From: Subtercola sp. Z020 | Lineage (GTDB): Bacteria > Actinomycetota > Actinomycetes > Actinomycetales > Microbacteriaceae | DNA: 35,936 nt | Direction: 5' to 3' | Assembly: GCF_002931235.1 (NCBI RefSeq) | Contig: NZ_PSTT01000074.1 | Coordinates: forward strand, 1 to 35,936 | Part shown: piece by piece, positions 1-9,949 of the stretch | Numbering within the stretch: the first letter of the stretch is position 1 | Layout: each line of letters begins with the position of its first letter | Made by a program: the position numbers and the translations under genes | The notes under the pieces: model-generated | The model's input: only the letters and a program-made list of their open reading frames with translations | Database searches by the model: none | Told to the model about the DNA's origin: nothing

Positions 1-920
1 CCCGGGGGCGTCGTCGGCGGTGCCGTTGTCGCGGGCGGTGTCGTCGGGCCCACGGCCACGGCGGCACCCACGAGTGGCACGGCAACGACGAGGTTGCTCG
101 ATTCAGCCCCACCGGTCACGGGAAGTCCGCTGACAACAGCCCTGCCCGCCAGCGACCCGGCAGCCGTCGGTGCGTAGGTGAGCTCGAAGGTGGCCGTCGA
201 TCCGGGATTGGTCAGCGCACCGGCGTCACCGAACGAGGATGAGGTGAGACTCACGCCTGCCAGTGGCTGGTTGGCTCCGTCCACGAGTGCGATCGTGCCG
301 TTGGAGAATCGAACGGGAACGACGCCATCCACGGTCAGGGTGACGACTCGTTTCGCGGTCTGGCCCACAGTGACCGAACCGAAGTCGGCGGTCGCGCCAC
401 TGTCGGTCGTCGCGGTGAAATGGGCCGGATCGGTGGCGGTCGAAACAGCCTTGAAGTTGATGGCCAGGCTCTTCTTCTCGAGATCGAGTTGATCCGTCGC
501 GACGAGCGTCACCGTCTGGTTCCCGACCAACCCGGGAACAGGCTCGGAATAGGTGACATCAAAGGTCACCCTTCCGTTCTTGGGAATTACCGTCGTCGTT
601 GTGAAGCTGACCGCGCCAGCCGTAAAGGGTGCATTCAGCGTGAACAGCGGTGCCGGGTCGATGGCGATCGCGTTGTCGCCGTCGTTGAGGAGAGTGAAGG
701 TGCGGGTCACCGGCGAGCCTGCCTTCACGAAGCCGAAGTCGGGTTGTCCACCTGACAGCGCGAACGAGAAGGGTGCCGCCATCGCGGGCGCTGCCGCGCC
801 CGCTCCGAGGGCGGCACCGCCGACCACGACAGCAGCGGCGACGACCAGTCGCGCCAAGCGGGAGAGGCGGGAGCGCGAGAGGCGGGAGCGCGAGAGACCG
901 GAGGGGGTACGCAGAGACAT
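1..920 (-). CDS. Secreted protein with Ig-like/ASH-type repeats (3' end outside window)
   Basis: The frame is open from an ATG at 920 to the left edge, so the protein is truncated at its C-terminus here. It starts with an Arg/Ser/Leu-rich stretch, then a hydrophobic Ala/Val/Gly segment ending in APAMA, a good Sec-type signal peptide with cleavage near residue 49. Two beta-rich repeats follow, with phrases such as PDFGFVKAGSPVTRTFTL and ADFGSVTVGQTAKRVVTL, typical of Ig-like or ASH/choice-of-anchor-type domains in surface proteins. The visible end is rich in Pro and Thr (GPTTPPATTAPPTTPP), like a wall-spanning linker before an anchor. It is probably cell-envelope associated; no enzymatic motif is seen. 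The exact domain name is inferred from pattern, not from a search. Confidence 0.75.
   Translation of the reverse strand, partial: MSLRTPSGLSRSRLSRSRLSRLARLVVAAAVVVGGAALGAGAAAPAMAAPFSFALSGGQPDFGFVKAGSPVTRTFTLLNDGDNAIAIDPAPLFTLNAPFTAGAVSFTTTTVIPKNGRVTFDVTYSEPVPGLVGNQTVTLVATDQLDLEKKSLAINFKAVSTATDPAHFTATTDSGATADFGSVTVGQTAKRVVTLTVDGVVPVRFSNGTIALVDGANQPLAGVSLTSSSFGDAGALTNPGSTATFELTYAPTAAGSLAGRAVVSGLPVTGGAESSNLVVAVPLVGAAVAVGPTTPPATTAPPTTPP
866..895. repeat. 15-bp tandem duplication in signal-peptide coding region
   Basis: Two perfect copies of GGCGGGAGCGCGAGA lie head to tail (866-880, 881-895). They are in frame and produce a repeated five-residue Ser/Arg/Leu unit at the positively charged start of the signal peptide of the gene on the minus strand. 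Confidence 0.8.
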
Positions 921-940
921 GGGGCCAGCTTTCGAGACGA

Positions 941-955
941 CTCGGCCGTGCCGAG
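941..955. other. Short GC-rich hairpin between two genes
   Basis: CTCGGC, a 3-base loop (CGT) and GCCGAG form a 6-bp perfect stem in the 76-base gap between the saccharopine dehydrogenase-family gene and the secreted-protein gene. It could help terminate the upstream transcript, but there is no T-tract. It is weak evidence only. Confidence 0.3.
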
Positions 956-996
956 AAGATGAGTTCCCGTCACAGTAGCCGATGCTCGAGCAAACC

Positions 997-2271
997 TCAA
1001 ATAGCGCGGTCCTCCAGCCCCCAGGCCTGCCCGTACCCGCCCTCGGCGACCGGCAGCGCCATCAACTCGAGGAACGGCAGCGCATCGAACGCCTCCGGCC
1101 CCAGCACCCCGACCCCGCCCCACACGCCGAGCGCCAGCAGCTCCAGCGCGATGACGGGGTTCAGCGCCGTCTGCCACACCACGCACTGCGACTCGTACTC
1201 CGCCATCGTCCACTCGTTGTCGGCCACGTGGTAGAGGTACACCTCGCGCGGCGCACCGTCGATGCCCGTGCCCGTCACCCACAGCCCGGCGCAGGTCTTG
1301 CCGGTCATCCGGGGCCCCAGCGTCGCCGGATCGGGCAGCCCCGCCGCGACGACGTCGCGCGGCGCGACCTGAACGGGGCCGGCAGCCGAGCGCACGGTCA
1401 GCGGCGCTGTCTTGTCGAGGCCGAGCTGGTGCAGGGTCTTCAGGATCGAGATGAACTCGTTGCCGAGGCCGTACTTGAAGGTGACACGTTTCGCGTCGAC
1501 CCAGCGCGGCATCAGCAGCACCTCTTCGTGCTCGACGTTGACGCATTCGACAGGCCCGATGCCGTCGGGGAAGTCGAAGACCTCCGGCTCGCTGAACGGC
1601 GGCGTCGTGTACCAGCCGCGATCCTTCTCCCAGATCACAGGCGGATTGAGGCACTCCTCGATCGTGGTCCAGATACTGAACGAGGGCGCGAAGATCTCGG
1701 CTCCCGAGTCATCCCGCACGACCAGGTTCGCGCCGTCGCGGGTGCCGAGCTCGTCGATCTCACTGAACAGGTGGTCGGCGGCGTAGCGGGCGAACACGTC
1801 GCTGAGGCCGGGCTCCACCCCCATGCCGACGAGCGCGAGGGTGCCCGCCTTCTCCCAGTCGGCGGCCTGAGCGAACTGGTCGTCGCCGAGCTTGATGCCG
1901 GTCTCCGCGTAGGGATCGGCGGGATGCGGCTCCGACAGGCTCATCGCCATGTCGAGGTAGTTGGCTCCGGCCGCGAGCGCCCCGGCGAAGATCGACTGCA
2001 CGAAGCGCGGTTCGACGGCGTTCATCACGTGGGTGGAACCGTGGCGACGCGCGACCTCCTCGACGTTGGCGGGGTCGGAGGCGTCGATGCGGTCGGCGAT
2101 GAACTTTCGGGCGATCTCCGGCCCGTGCTTCGCCTGGATCCACGACACAGTCGACTCCGCGCGCGTGAGGTCGTAGTCCGTCACGACGATCGTGTCGAAG
2201 AATGTGCGCCTGGCGGCGATCTTCGCGATCGAGTCTCCGACGCCCCCTGCACCAACCAACAGAATCTTCAT
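997..2271 (-). CDS. Saccharopine dehydrogenase-family oxidoreductase
   Basis: The 424-residue protein opens with a Rossmann nucleotide-binding motif (MKILLVGAGGVGDSIAKIA). Features typical of the saccharopine/carboxynorspermidine dehydrogenase family follow, including an AGANYLDMA segment and a GMGVEPGLSDVFARY segment around residues 170-185. Family members act on amino-acid or polyamine adducts using NAD(P)H; the substrate cannot be told from sequence. The length is normal. The gene lies 32 bases downstream of the ROK regulator on the same strand, so they may be co-transcribed. That does not by itself tie it to xylose. Confidence 0.85.
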   Translation of the reverse strand: MKILLVGAGGVGDSIAKIAARRTFFDTIVVTDYDLTRAESTVSWIQAKHGPEIARKFIADRIDASDPANVEEVARRHGSTHVMNAVEPRFVQSIFAGALAAGANYLDMAMSLSEPHPADPYAETGIKLGDDQFAQAADWEKAGTLALVGMGVEPGLSDVFARYAADHLFSEIDELGTRDGANLVVRDDSGAEIFAPSFSIWTTIEECLNPPVIWEKDRGWYTTPPFSEPEVFDFPDGIGPVECVNVEHEEVLLMPRWVDAKRVTFKYGLGNEFISILKTLHQLGLDKTAPLTVRSAAGPVQVAPRDVVAAGLPDPATLGPRMTGKTCAGLWVTGTGIDGAPREVYLYHVADNEWTMAEYESQCVVWQTALNPVIALELLALGVWGGVGVLGPEAFDALPFLELMALPVAEGGYGQAWGLEDRAI

Positions 2272-2303
2272 GGGCAGAGACTACCGCTCCGCGCGCCGGC
2301 CGC

Positions 2304-3500
2304 TCAGAACACCGTGCCCGCGGGATCGGCGAGCAGATCGGCGAACACCAGCTCTGCGGCCCCCGTCGTGAGCAGCCGCGAGCGGAGTTGCGCCCGTTCC
2401 AGCCGCACGGGATGCGACAGCCCCGTGAACGAGAGCGCGTCGACCGCCGCCCGCAACCGGTCGGGGTCTGCCTCGAAGAGCGACCCGAGAAACCCCCCGA
2501 GAACGATCGATTCGGGGTTGAAGATGCTGACGAAGGTGCCGATGGCCAGCGCCAGAACGTCGAGCTGCCGCTCGATCTCCCTGCGGGCATCCGGAACCCC
2601 GGCGATCAGCGCGTCGATCTCGTCGGGCCCCGACGTCTCGCGCCCGACGACCGCGAGCAGTCGCCCGAGATTGACCTCCGTCTCGAGGCAGCCGCGTTTA
2701 CCGCAGTGGCACTGGATGCCGGAGCTGTTCACGAGCGTGTGACCGAGTTCGGCGGCATACCCCTGGGTGCCGCGCAGCATCACTCCGCCCGAGAGCACGC
2801 CCCCACCGATGCCGCTCGCGCTGCCGTTGAGGTAGACCAGGTCGGTGACGCCACGGCCGGCCCCGAACAGGCTCTCGGCGATGGTCGCGAGGGCCGCGTC
2901 GTTGCCGACACGCACCGGCAGGCCGAGCGCATCGGCGAAGGGCTCGACGAGGGGTTCGTCGTGCCAGCCGAGGTGCGGGGCGAGCGCCACGACACCCTCC
3001 CGCGAGTTCACGAGCCCCGGTACGGCGATGCCGACACCGACGATGCGAACGGAGGCGCCGAGTTCGGTGCGGAAGGCGCCGACGACCGAGCCGACCAGCG
3101 CGACCGCGTCGGCGACCGTCGGCACCGCGCTGAGTTCGTGCCGCTCGAGCCGGTGCAGCGCGCCGCCGAGGCCGACGACCCCGATCGTTATCGCGTCGAC
3201 ATCGGGATTCACGGTGATCGCGACGACGTCTTCGTTGGCGTGCACGACAGGACTCGGCCGACCGACGCGACCGGAGTCGAACGGCTCGGTCTCGTAGGCC
3301 AGGCCCCGGTCGGAGAGCTCGGCGACCAACGCTCCGATCGTGGACCGGTTGAGCACCGTCAGGCCCGTCAGCTGGGCGCGGGTCTGGGCGCCGTTGTGGT
3401 GCAGCAGCGTCAGGATCGTCGAGAGATTGTGGCGGCGCGTCTGGTCATTGCTGTTGCCGACGCCCGCCGAGAGGCGCCGCGGAACGTTCTCCAGAACCAT
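2304..3500 (-). CDS. xylR: ROK-family transcriptional repressor, XylR type
   Basis: The 398-residue protein has an N-terminal winged-helix region (about residues 18-75, with NRSTIGALVAELSDRGL as the likely recognition helix area) followed by a ROK sugar-binding domain. The ROK zinc signature is visible as CHCGKRGCLE near residue 270. Proteins of this layout repress xylose genes and are relieved by xylose. The gene is divergent from xylA-xylB with 106 bases between start codons, the usual xylR arrangement. The ATG at 3500 is supported by GAGGTGG seven bases upstream. The role in xylose control is inferred from context and family. Confidence 0.88.
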   Translation of the reverse strand: MVLENVPRRLSAGVGNSNDQTRRHNLSTILTLLHHNGAQTRAQLTGLTVLNRSTIGALVAELSDRGLAYETEPFDSGRVGRPSPVVHANEDVVAITVNPDVDAITIGVVGLGGALHRLERHELSAVPTVADAVALVGSVVGAFRTELGASVRIVGVGIAVPGLVNSREGVVALAPHLGWHDEPLVEPFADALGLPVRVGNDAALATIAESLFGAGRGVTDLVYLNGSASGIGGGVLSGGVMLRGTQGYAAELGHTLVNSSGIQCHCGKRGCLETEVNLGRLLAVVGRETSGPDEIDALIAGVPDARREIERQLDVLALAIGTFVSIFNPESIVLGGFLGSLFEADPDRLRAAVDALSFTGLSHPVRLERAQLRSRLLTTGAAELVFADLLADPAGTVF

Positions 3501-3522
3501 GCCACCACCTCGTTTCTGCCCT

Positions 3523-3551
3523 TTGACAGATGCAGACTATCGGAATATGTT
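3523..3551 (+). promoter_or_regulatory. Likely sigma-70-type promoter of xylAB
   Basis: A perfect -35 hexamer TTGACA (3523-3528) is followed by a 17-base spacer and the -10 hexamer TATGTT (3546-3551). It points toward xylA and lies in the xylR-xylA intergenic region, about 55 bases before the xylA ATG. Confidence 0.7.
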
Positions 3552-3583
3552 GGGCGTGGTAACTATTTCGGTTTCTCACCAAC
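3549..3583. promoter_or_regulatory. Candidate XylR operator (imperfect inverted repeat)
   Basis: GTTGG at 3549-3553 and CCAAC at 3579-3583 are the ends of an imperfect inverted repeat whose inner parts include GGTAAC and GTTTC. It overlaps the -10 element and start-point region of the xylA promoter, where a repressor would block transcription. The match to any known XylR operator was not tested. Confidence 0.4.
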
Positions 3584-3606
3584 GATGCTGACTGGAGCAC
3601 ACTCGC

Positions 3607-4797
3607 ATGTCTCTGACGCCCACCCGCGCTGACAAATTCTCTTTCGGACTCTGGACGATCGGGTACAACGGCTCCGACCCCTTCGGTGGCCCCACCCGCT
3701 CGCAGCTCGACGTGGTCGAGGCCGTCGAGCGCCTCAGTGAGCTCGGCGCCTACGGGCTGACCTTCCACGACGACGACCTCTTCGACTTCGGCTCGACCGA
3801 CTCCGAGCGCCAGACCCAGATCGACCGCCTGAAGGGCGCTCTCTCGAGCACCGGCCTCGAGATCCCGATGGTCACCACCAACCTGTTCAGCGCGCCGGTC
3901 TTCAAAGACGGTGGCTTCACCTCGAACGACCGGGCCGTGCGCCGGTTCGCGCTCCGCAAGGTGATCCGCAACATCGACCTCGCCGCCGAGCTCGGCGCCA
4001 AGACCTTCGTCATGTGGGGCGGGCGCGAGGGCGCCGAGTACGACGCCGCGAAAGACATCCGTTCGGCACTCGAGCGCTACCGCGAAGCGGTCAACCTCCT
4101 CGGCGACTACGTGACCGACAAGGGCTACGACATCCGGTTCGCGATCGAGCCGAAGCCCAACGAGCCCCGCGGCGACATCCTGCTGCCCACCGTAGGTCAC
4201 GCCATGGCCTTCATCCAGACGCTCGAGCGCCCTGAACTCGTCGGTGTGAACCCCGAGGTCGGGCACGAGCAGATGGCCGGACTCAACTTCGCCGCCGGCA
4301 TCGCGCAGGCGCTGTACCAGGGCAAGCTCTTCCACATCGACCTGAACGGCCAGCGCGGCATCAAGTACGACCAGGACCTCGTGTTCGGCCACGGCGACCT
4401 CTACAACGCCTTCGCGCTCGTCGACCTGCTCGAGAACGGCTCGCCCGAGGGCGGCCCGGTCTACGACGGTCCGCGTCACTTCGACTACAAGCCGTCGCGC
4501 ACCGAAGACATCACCGGCGTCTGGGACTCGGCTGCGGCCAACATGCGCACCTACCTCCTGCTGAAGGAGCGCGCGGCGTCGTTCCGTGCCGACCCCGAGG
4601 TGCAGGAGGCGCTGGCCGCATCCCGCGTGCCCGAGCTCTCGCAGCCCACGCTCAACGAGGGCGAGAGCTACGACGACCTGCTCGCCGACCGCAGTGCCTA
4701 CGAAGACTTCGACCCGAGCGTCTACTTCGACGGCAAGGGCTTCGGCTTCGTGCGGCTCAACCAGCTCGCGCTGGAGCACCTGACCGGCGCGCGCTGA
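3607..4797 (+). CDS. xylA: Xylose isomerase (actinobacterial ~390-residue type)
   Basis: It converts D-xylose to D-xylulose in the cytoplasm. At 396 residues it matches the shorter actinobacterial class. The catalytic His lies in LTFHDDD (His54, with Asp57). [10 protein letters not shown] carries the metal-binding Glu181 and Lys183, matching classical family numbering. Further metal-site segments are [14 protein letters not shown] and [16 protein letters not shown]. The ATG at 3607 has GGAG about ten bases upstream. The xylB start codon follows two bases after the stop, so the two are one operon, driven by the promoter at 3523-3551. Confidence 0.98.
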   Translation: MSLTPTRADKFSFGLWTIGYNGSDPFGGPTRSQLDVVEAVERLSELGAYGLTFHDDDLFDFGSTDSERQTQIDRLKGALSSTGLEIPMVTTNLFSAPVFKDGGFTSNDRAVRRFALRKVIRNIDLAAELGAKTFVMWGGREGAEYDAAKDIRSALERYREAVNLLGDYVTDKGYDIRFAIEPKPNEPRGDILLPTVGHAMAFIQTLERPELVGVNPEVGHEQMAGLNFAAGIAQALYQGKLFHIDLNGQRGIKYDQDLVFGHGDLYNAFALVDLLENGSPEGGPVYDGPRHFDYKPSRTEDITGVWDSAAANMRTYLLLKERAASFRADPEVQEALAASRVPELSQPTLNEGESYDDLLADRSAYEDFDPSVYFDGKGFGFVRLNQLALEHLTGAR

Positions 4798-4799
4798 CG

Positions 4800-6491
4800 A
4801 TGACGCTGGTCGCCGGGGTCGACTCCTCGACCCAGAGTTGCAAGATCGTCATCCGAGACGCGGAGACGGGTGCCCTGGTGCGCTCGGGCCGCGCCACGCA
4901 TCCCGACGGCACGTCGGTCGACCCCGCAGCGTGGTGGAGTGCGCTGCAGTCGGCCATCCGCGATGCCGGTGGGCTCGACGACGTCTCCGCGATCTCGATC
5001 GGCGGCCAGCAGCACGGCATGGTCGTGCTCGATTCCGAGGGGCGAGTCATCCGTGACGCGCTGCTCTGGAACGACACGCGGAGTGCCGAGGCGGCTGCAG
5101 ACCTGCTCCGGGAGGTGGGAGCCGAGGGCTTCGCCTCCCGGGTCGGGTCACTGCCGGTCGCGTCGTTCACGGCGACCAAACTCCGCTGGCTGCGCGACGC
5201 CGAGCCCGAGAACGCTGCCCGCGTGGCCGCGGTGGCGCTTCCGCACGACTGGCTGACCTGGCGACTGCTGGGGTACGGCCCCGCCGAGGAGAGTCCCCTC
5301 GGTCCGGTTCTGGATGCTCTGGCCACCGATCGGTCGGATGCGAGCGGTACCTCCTACTGGAGTCCGGCGGCAGAGGCCTATGACCTCGACCTCTTCGAGC
5401 TGGCCCTCGGCCGGCCGGGCGTGGAGGCCCTCGGTGTCGCCGAGGCCGAAATCGAAGCCGAACTCGAGGCCGACTTCGTGGGTGAACTGCTCGCCGACGT
5501 CGACGCGGGCGACACGGGCTTCGACGGCGAACCGGTGAGCGATGGTTCGACGACCAGCGAGCCGGCCGCGCCCGGCGCCGCCGGCAACGACAGCGACGTC
5601 GGCAACGGCATCGAGCCGGTCATCCTTCCGCGGGTGGTGCAGACCGGCCACGTCGTCGGGGTCACCGTCGCCCACGGCGGCGATGAGACGTACGACAGCT
5701 CAAACCGCCCGGAAGGTGCCGACGCGGCCGGGGTCATCCCGGCCGGCATCCTCGTCGGTGCGGGCATGGGCGACAACGCCGGCGCCGCACTCGGTCTCGA
5801 CGCGACAGCCGGAGACGTCGTCATCAGCATCGGAACGTCGGGCACCGCCTTCGCAGTGACCGATCATCCGGTATCCGACCTGACGGGCACGGTGGCGGGC
5901 TTCGCCGACGCGGCGGGCGGGTACCTGCCGATCGTCGTGACACTGAACGCGGCCCGCATCCTGGCCTCGGTCAGCGCACTGCTCGGCGTCGACTACGACG
6001 AGTTCGCGCGGCTTGCGCTGGCGGCAGCGCCCGGCTCGGGGGGCGCGGTGCTCGTGCCCTACTTCGAGGGCGAGCGTACGCCGAACCTGCCCGAGGCCAC
6101 GGCGACGCTGGCCGGGCTCACCATCGCCTCGACCACCCGCGAGAACCTGGCCCGGTCGGCGATCGAGGGCATGCTCCTCGGGCTGGCCGACGGTGTGGGT
6201 GCGATCCGTGCACTCGGCGTCGATACCCGGCGCGTGCTGCTCGTCGGCGGGGCGGCGCAGAACGCCGCTGTGCAGGCGGTCGCCGCGCAGGTGTTCGACG
6301 TACCGGTCTCAGTTCCGACTCCAGGTGAGTATGTGGCCGACGGCGCCGCGCGCCAGGCCGCGTGGACCTTGAGCGGAACCCGCCCCACCTGGCCGCTCTC
6401 GTTCGTGGCCGAGCTCGAGGTCGCCACGGTTCCCGGGATCGCGGAGCAGTACCGCCGAGCCCAGGCTCTCGGGCAGGTGCCACGCTCCTGA
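4800..6491 (+). CDS. xylB: Xylulokinase with an acidic insertion
   Basis: It phosphorylates D-xylulose to xylulose 5-phosphate for the pentose phosphate pathway. The FGGY-family fold is clear. [10 protein letters not shown] near the start is the phosphate-binding loop, GGQQHGMV and LLWNDTRS bind substrate, [13 protein letters not shown] holds the likely catalytic Asp325, and LLVGGAAQN is in the ATP domain. At 563 residues it is longer than the usual 460-500. The excess is an acidic, low-complexity stretch at about residues 210-275, rich in Glu, Asp, Ala and Gly. The gene follows xylA by two bases. The conserved motifs flanking the insertion are intact, so it is probably active. Confidence 0.95.
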   Translation: MTLVAGVDSSTQSCKIVIRDAETGALVRSGRATHPDGTSVDPAAWWSALQSAIRDAGGLDDVSAISIGGQQHGMVVLDSEGRVIRDALLWNDTRSAEAAADLLREVGAEGFASRVGSLPVASFTATKLRWLRDAEPENAARVAAVALPHDWLTWRLLGYGPAEESPLGPVLDALATDRSDASGTSYWSPAAEAYDLDLFELALGRPGVEALGVAEAEIEAELEADFVGELLADVDAGDTGFDGEPVSDGSTTSEPAAPGAAGNDSDVGNGIEPVILPRVVQTGHVVGVTVAHGGDETYDSSNRPEGADAAGVIPAGILVGAGMGDNAGAALGLDATAGDVVISIGTSGTAFAVTDHPVSDLTGTVAGFADAAGGYLPIVVTLNAARILASVSALLGVDYDEFARLALAAAPGSGGAVLVPYFEGERTPNLPEATATLAGLTIASTTRENLARSAIEGMLLGLADGVGAIRALGVDTRRVLLVGGAAQNAAVQAVAAQVFDVPVSVPTPGEYVADGAARQAAWTLSGTRPTWPLSFVAELEVATVPGIAEQYRRAQALGQVPRS

Positions 6492-6507
6492 CCGGGAGCG
6501 CCCGCCG

Positions 6508-6586
6508 GCGCCGTGGGCTCAGTCACCGCGGCGTCGGCCAGCGGCGACGGCCCTCACCCTCCTGGGGCTAACGTGAGCCACGGCGC
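6508..6586. terminator. Possible shared terminator between convergent genes
   Basis: GCGCCGTGGGCTCA (6508-6521) can pair with TGAGCCACGGCGC (6574-6586) with one bulged base. A smaller CGTCG/CGACG hairpin lies in the loop. It sits in the 128-base gap between the ends of xylB and the sulfurtransferase gene. The long loop and lack of a T-tract make the assignment tentative. Confidence 0.35.
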
Positions 6587-6619
6587 AGAGCGACGGATGC
6601 CGGCAGCGGGAAGTTTCGG

Positions 6620-7585
6620 CTACTCCCCCGTCGCCAGCGGGCGGTCGGTGTTCGACCACGCCGACCACGAGCCGGGGAACACCCGCGGCTCGAACCCCGC
6701 GATCGTCAGGGCCACCGCATCGGCAGCGGCCGTCACACCCGAGCCGCAGTAGACGCCGACCGGAGCATCCCGAACCGCACCCGCCGCCTCGAAACGAGCC
6801 CGTAGCTCGGCGGGGCTGAGGAAGCGGCCGTCTGCATCCAGATTGCCGGTCGCGGGCGCGTTTCGGGCGCCCGGAATGTGACCGGCACGCGGGTCGATCG
6901 GCTCGACCTCGCCGCGGAACCGCTCCGGCGCACGCGCGTCGAGCAGCACACCGCTCTCCCCCAGCGCGGCCGCCTCGTCGATGTCGAGCCACGGGAGCGA
7001 TCCGTAGGCCAGCGTGACCGAGCCAACAGGGTTGCCCTCGGGTTCGCCTGTCTCGAGAGCGAGGCCCGCAGCCTTCCACGCGTTCAGTGCTCCGTCGAGC
7101 AACCTGACATCCGCAATACCCGCGCTCTTCAACAGCCACCAGGCACGGGCCGACGACAGGTTGCCCAGGTCGTCGTAGACCACGACCGTGTCGCCGTCGT
7201 CGAGGCCCCAGCTGCGGGCCGCCGCCTGCAGGTCGGCGATGGCGGGCACCGGATGCCGCCCCTCAGAAGGTTCGCCGTGCCGCGCGAGCTGCGTGTCGAG
7301 GTCGACGAAACGCGCTGTGGGAATGTGGCCTTCGAGGAACAGGGGATGCCCGTGGGGGCCGCCGAGCTTCCACCGCACGTCGAGCACCCGCACCCGCGGC
7401 CGGTCCGCGACCTCGACCGCACCAGCACCAGCACCAGCACCAGCACCAGCACCAGCACCAGCATCAGCGTCAGCACCTGCATCGGCGTCGGCGTTCGCGC
7501 CTGCATCCGCATCCGCATCCGCCGAGCCCGCGACGCCCAACAGCTCGGCAAGCTCCTCCGCCGTGATCAGAACCTCTGCCGTCAT
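6620..7585 (-). CDS. Two-domain rhodanese-type sulfurtransferase with N-terminal Ala-Gly/Ala-Asp repeat
   Basis: This 321-residue protein has two rhodanese domains, as in thiosulfate and 3-mercaptopyruvate sulfurtransferases. The first is a degenerate domain (RVLDVRWKLGG, VVVYDDLGNLSSARAWW). The second carries the active-site loop YCGSGVTAA near residue 278, whose Cys would carry the persulfide. The start is ATG at 7585, preceded by GGAGAGGTG. Residues about 21-58 are a low-complexity tract of alternating Ala-Asp and Ala-Gly, inserted between the first helix (ITAEELAELL) and the first domain; typical family members lack it. Thiosulfate versus mercaptopyruvate specificity is uncertain. The gene lies 85 bases after the glycerate kinase gene on the same strand. 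Confidence 0.9.
   Translation of the reverse strand: MTAEVLITAEELAELLGVAGSADADADAGANADADAGADADAGAGAGAGAGAGAGAVEVADRPRVRVLDVRWKLGGPHGHPLFLEGHIPTARFVDLDTQLARHGEPSEGRHPVPAIADLQAAARSWGLDDGDTVVVYDDLGNLSSARAWWLLKSAGIADVRLLDGALNAWKAAGLALETGEPEGNPVGSVTLAYGSLPWLDIDEAAALGESGVLLDARAPERFRGEVEPIDPRAGHIPGARNAPATGNLDADGRFLSPAELRARFEAAGAVRDAPVGVYCGSGVTAAADAVALTIAGFEPRVFPGSWSAWSNTDRPLATGE
7419..7521. repeat. Hexanucleotide microsatellite in sulfurtransferase gene
   Basis: Seven perfect GCACCA units run from 7419 to 7460. They are followed by decayed units (GCATCA, GCGTCA, GCACCT, GCATCG, GCATCC and similar) up to about 7521. The 6-base unit keeps the frame, so slippage would change protein length by two residues per unit. 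Confidence 0.93.
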
Positions 7586-7670
7586 TGCCCCCACCTCTCC
7601 GCGTCGCAACCCGTGACCGCCCGAACGGCGAGCACCGGCATCCATTCGTCCATCTGCCGGCGCCTGCCGC

Positions 7671-8837
7671 TCAACCCTCAGGCGGCTCGGCGCCACCGTT
7701 GGCCAGCGCCCTGCCCGCCGCCCACAGGAACGCCAGCGCGTTCTCGATGGCCGCATGCGAGCTGCCCGCCAGGTCGCTGAGCGACACCGACGCCGCAAAA
7801 TCCTCGGGGTCGGCGCCGATATTGCCCGCCACCAGCAGCGGGAACGTCTCGTGCTTCCGGGCCAGGGCCAGCACGAACGAGGGCACCTTGCCGGCGGCGG
7901 ACTGCGCATCGAACCGGCCTTCCCCCGTGATGACGACGTCGGCTTCGGCGATGTCGCGGTCGAGCCCCACCGCGTCGGCGACCGTCTCTGCACCGCTCCG
8001 GATGATCGCGCCCCAGAGCGCCAGGCCGAACCCCGTTCCCCCGGCCGCTCCCGCACCGGGCGCCTCGGGGTCGGCCAGCAGTGTGCCATCGGATCGCTCG
8101 CTGCGATGCGCGGCCGCGCCGACGACGCGCACCAGGCTCGCGAGCCCCCGATCGAGCTCCGCGACCTGGTGCATGTCGGCGCCCTTCTGCGGACCGAAGA
8201 CTGCGGCGGCGCCATTCGCGGCCAGAAGCGGGTTGGTGACATCGGTGACGATCTCGGCACCGCCCTCCGGCAGCGGGCGGAGGGCGCTGAAGTCGACGCT
8301 CACCAGCTGGGCGAGCCCGGCGCCGCCGTCGGCGATGGGCCGACCGTCTGCGTCGAGAAAGCGGCCACCGAGCGCACGGAGGGCGCCGACTCCGCCGTCG
8401 GTGGACGCACTGCCCCCGATCGCGAGCAACAGGCGTTCGACGCCGTGGTCGAGGGCGGCGGCGATGGCCTGCCCGAAGCCGGTGGTCTGGGCATCCATCG
8501 GCCGGAGTTCGGGCATCAGGGTGAGGCCGCTGGTGTTCGCCAGCTCGACGATGCCGGTAGTGCCGACGCTGTGCTCGCCCGGAACCAGCAGCCACTCGGC
8601 CTGCACAGGTTCACCGACAGGGCCGGTCACGGTGATCGGCATGCGCTTCGAGCCGGGAATGGCGAGGGCGAAGGCGTCGATGGTGCCCTCGCCGCCGTCG
8701 GCCATCGGCCGGAGAACGACGGTGTCGCCCGGGCGAGCTTCGCTCCACCCGCCACCGATGGCGGAGGCGACCTCAGAGGCGGTGGCGCTGCCTTTGAACG
8801 AGTCGGGGGCGACGACGACCTGCAACTTCGGGCTCAT
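7671..8837 (-). CDS. Glycerate kinase (GlxK/GarK family)
   Basis: It phosphorylates glycerate with ATP, feeding lower glycolysis from glyoxylate or serine-type substrates. The N-terminal signature VVVAPDSFKGSATASEVA, the GDTVVLRPMADGGEGT segment and the LAIGGSASTDGGVGALRALG segment are hallmarks of this family. The 388 residues from the ATG at 8837 match the usual length of about 380; a longer frame upstream adds only a non-conserved stub. Whether the product is 2- or 3-phosphoglycerate is not visible. The sulfurtransferase gene is downstream on the same strand and may share a transcript. Confidence 0.94.
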   Translation of the reverse strand: MSPKLQVVVAPDSFKGSATASEVASAIGGGWSEARPGDTVVLRPMADGGEGTIDAFALAIPGSKRMPITVTGPVGEPVQAEWLLVPGEHSVGTTGIVELANTSGLTLMPELRPMDAQTTGFGQAIAAALDHGVERLLLAIGGSASTDGGVGALRALGGRFLDADGRPIADGGAGLAQLVSVDFSALRPLPEGGAEIVTDVTNPLLAANGAAAVFGPQKGADMHQVAELDRGLASLVRVVGAAAHRSERSDGTLLADPEAPGAGAAGGTGFGLALWGAIIRSGAETVADAVGLDRDIAEADVVITGEGRFDAQSAAGKVPSFVLALARKHETFPLLVAGNIGADPEDFAASVSLSDLAGSSHAAIENALAFLWAAGRALANGGAEPPEG

Positions 8838-8924
8838 GCCTCCATCTTGCCGCACCCCCGCCGCCGCCATCCCGCTCCTCAGGTGCGAGACGTCATCACT
8901 CGACTGCAGCGGAACACGCGTCGC

Positions 8925-9917
<993 letters not shown>

Positions 9918-9949
9918 TTACAAACGAAAGGCAAGCGGATGCTCGAACC

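Noticed and set aside
2304-3500. Sugar kinase instead of regulator
   Set aside because: It has the ROK domain but also an N-terminal helix-turn-helix region and sits divergent from xylAB, so a XylR-type repressor fits better.
7419-7521. CRISPR array or non-coding satellite
   Set aside because: Units are six bases with no spacers and lie in frame within a clear sulfurtransferase gene.
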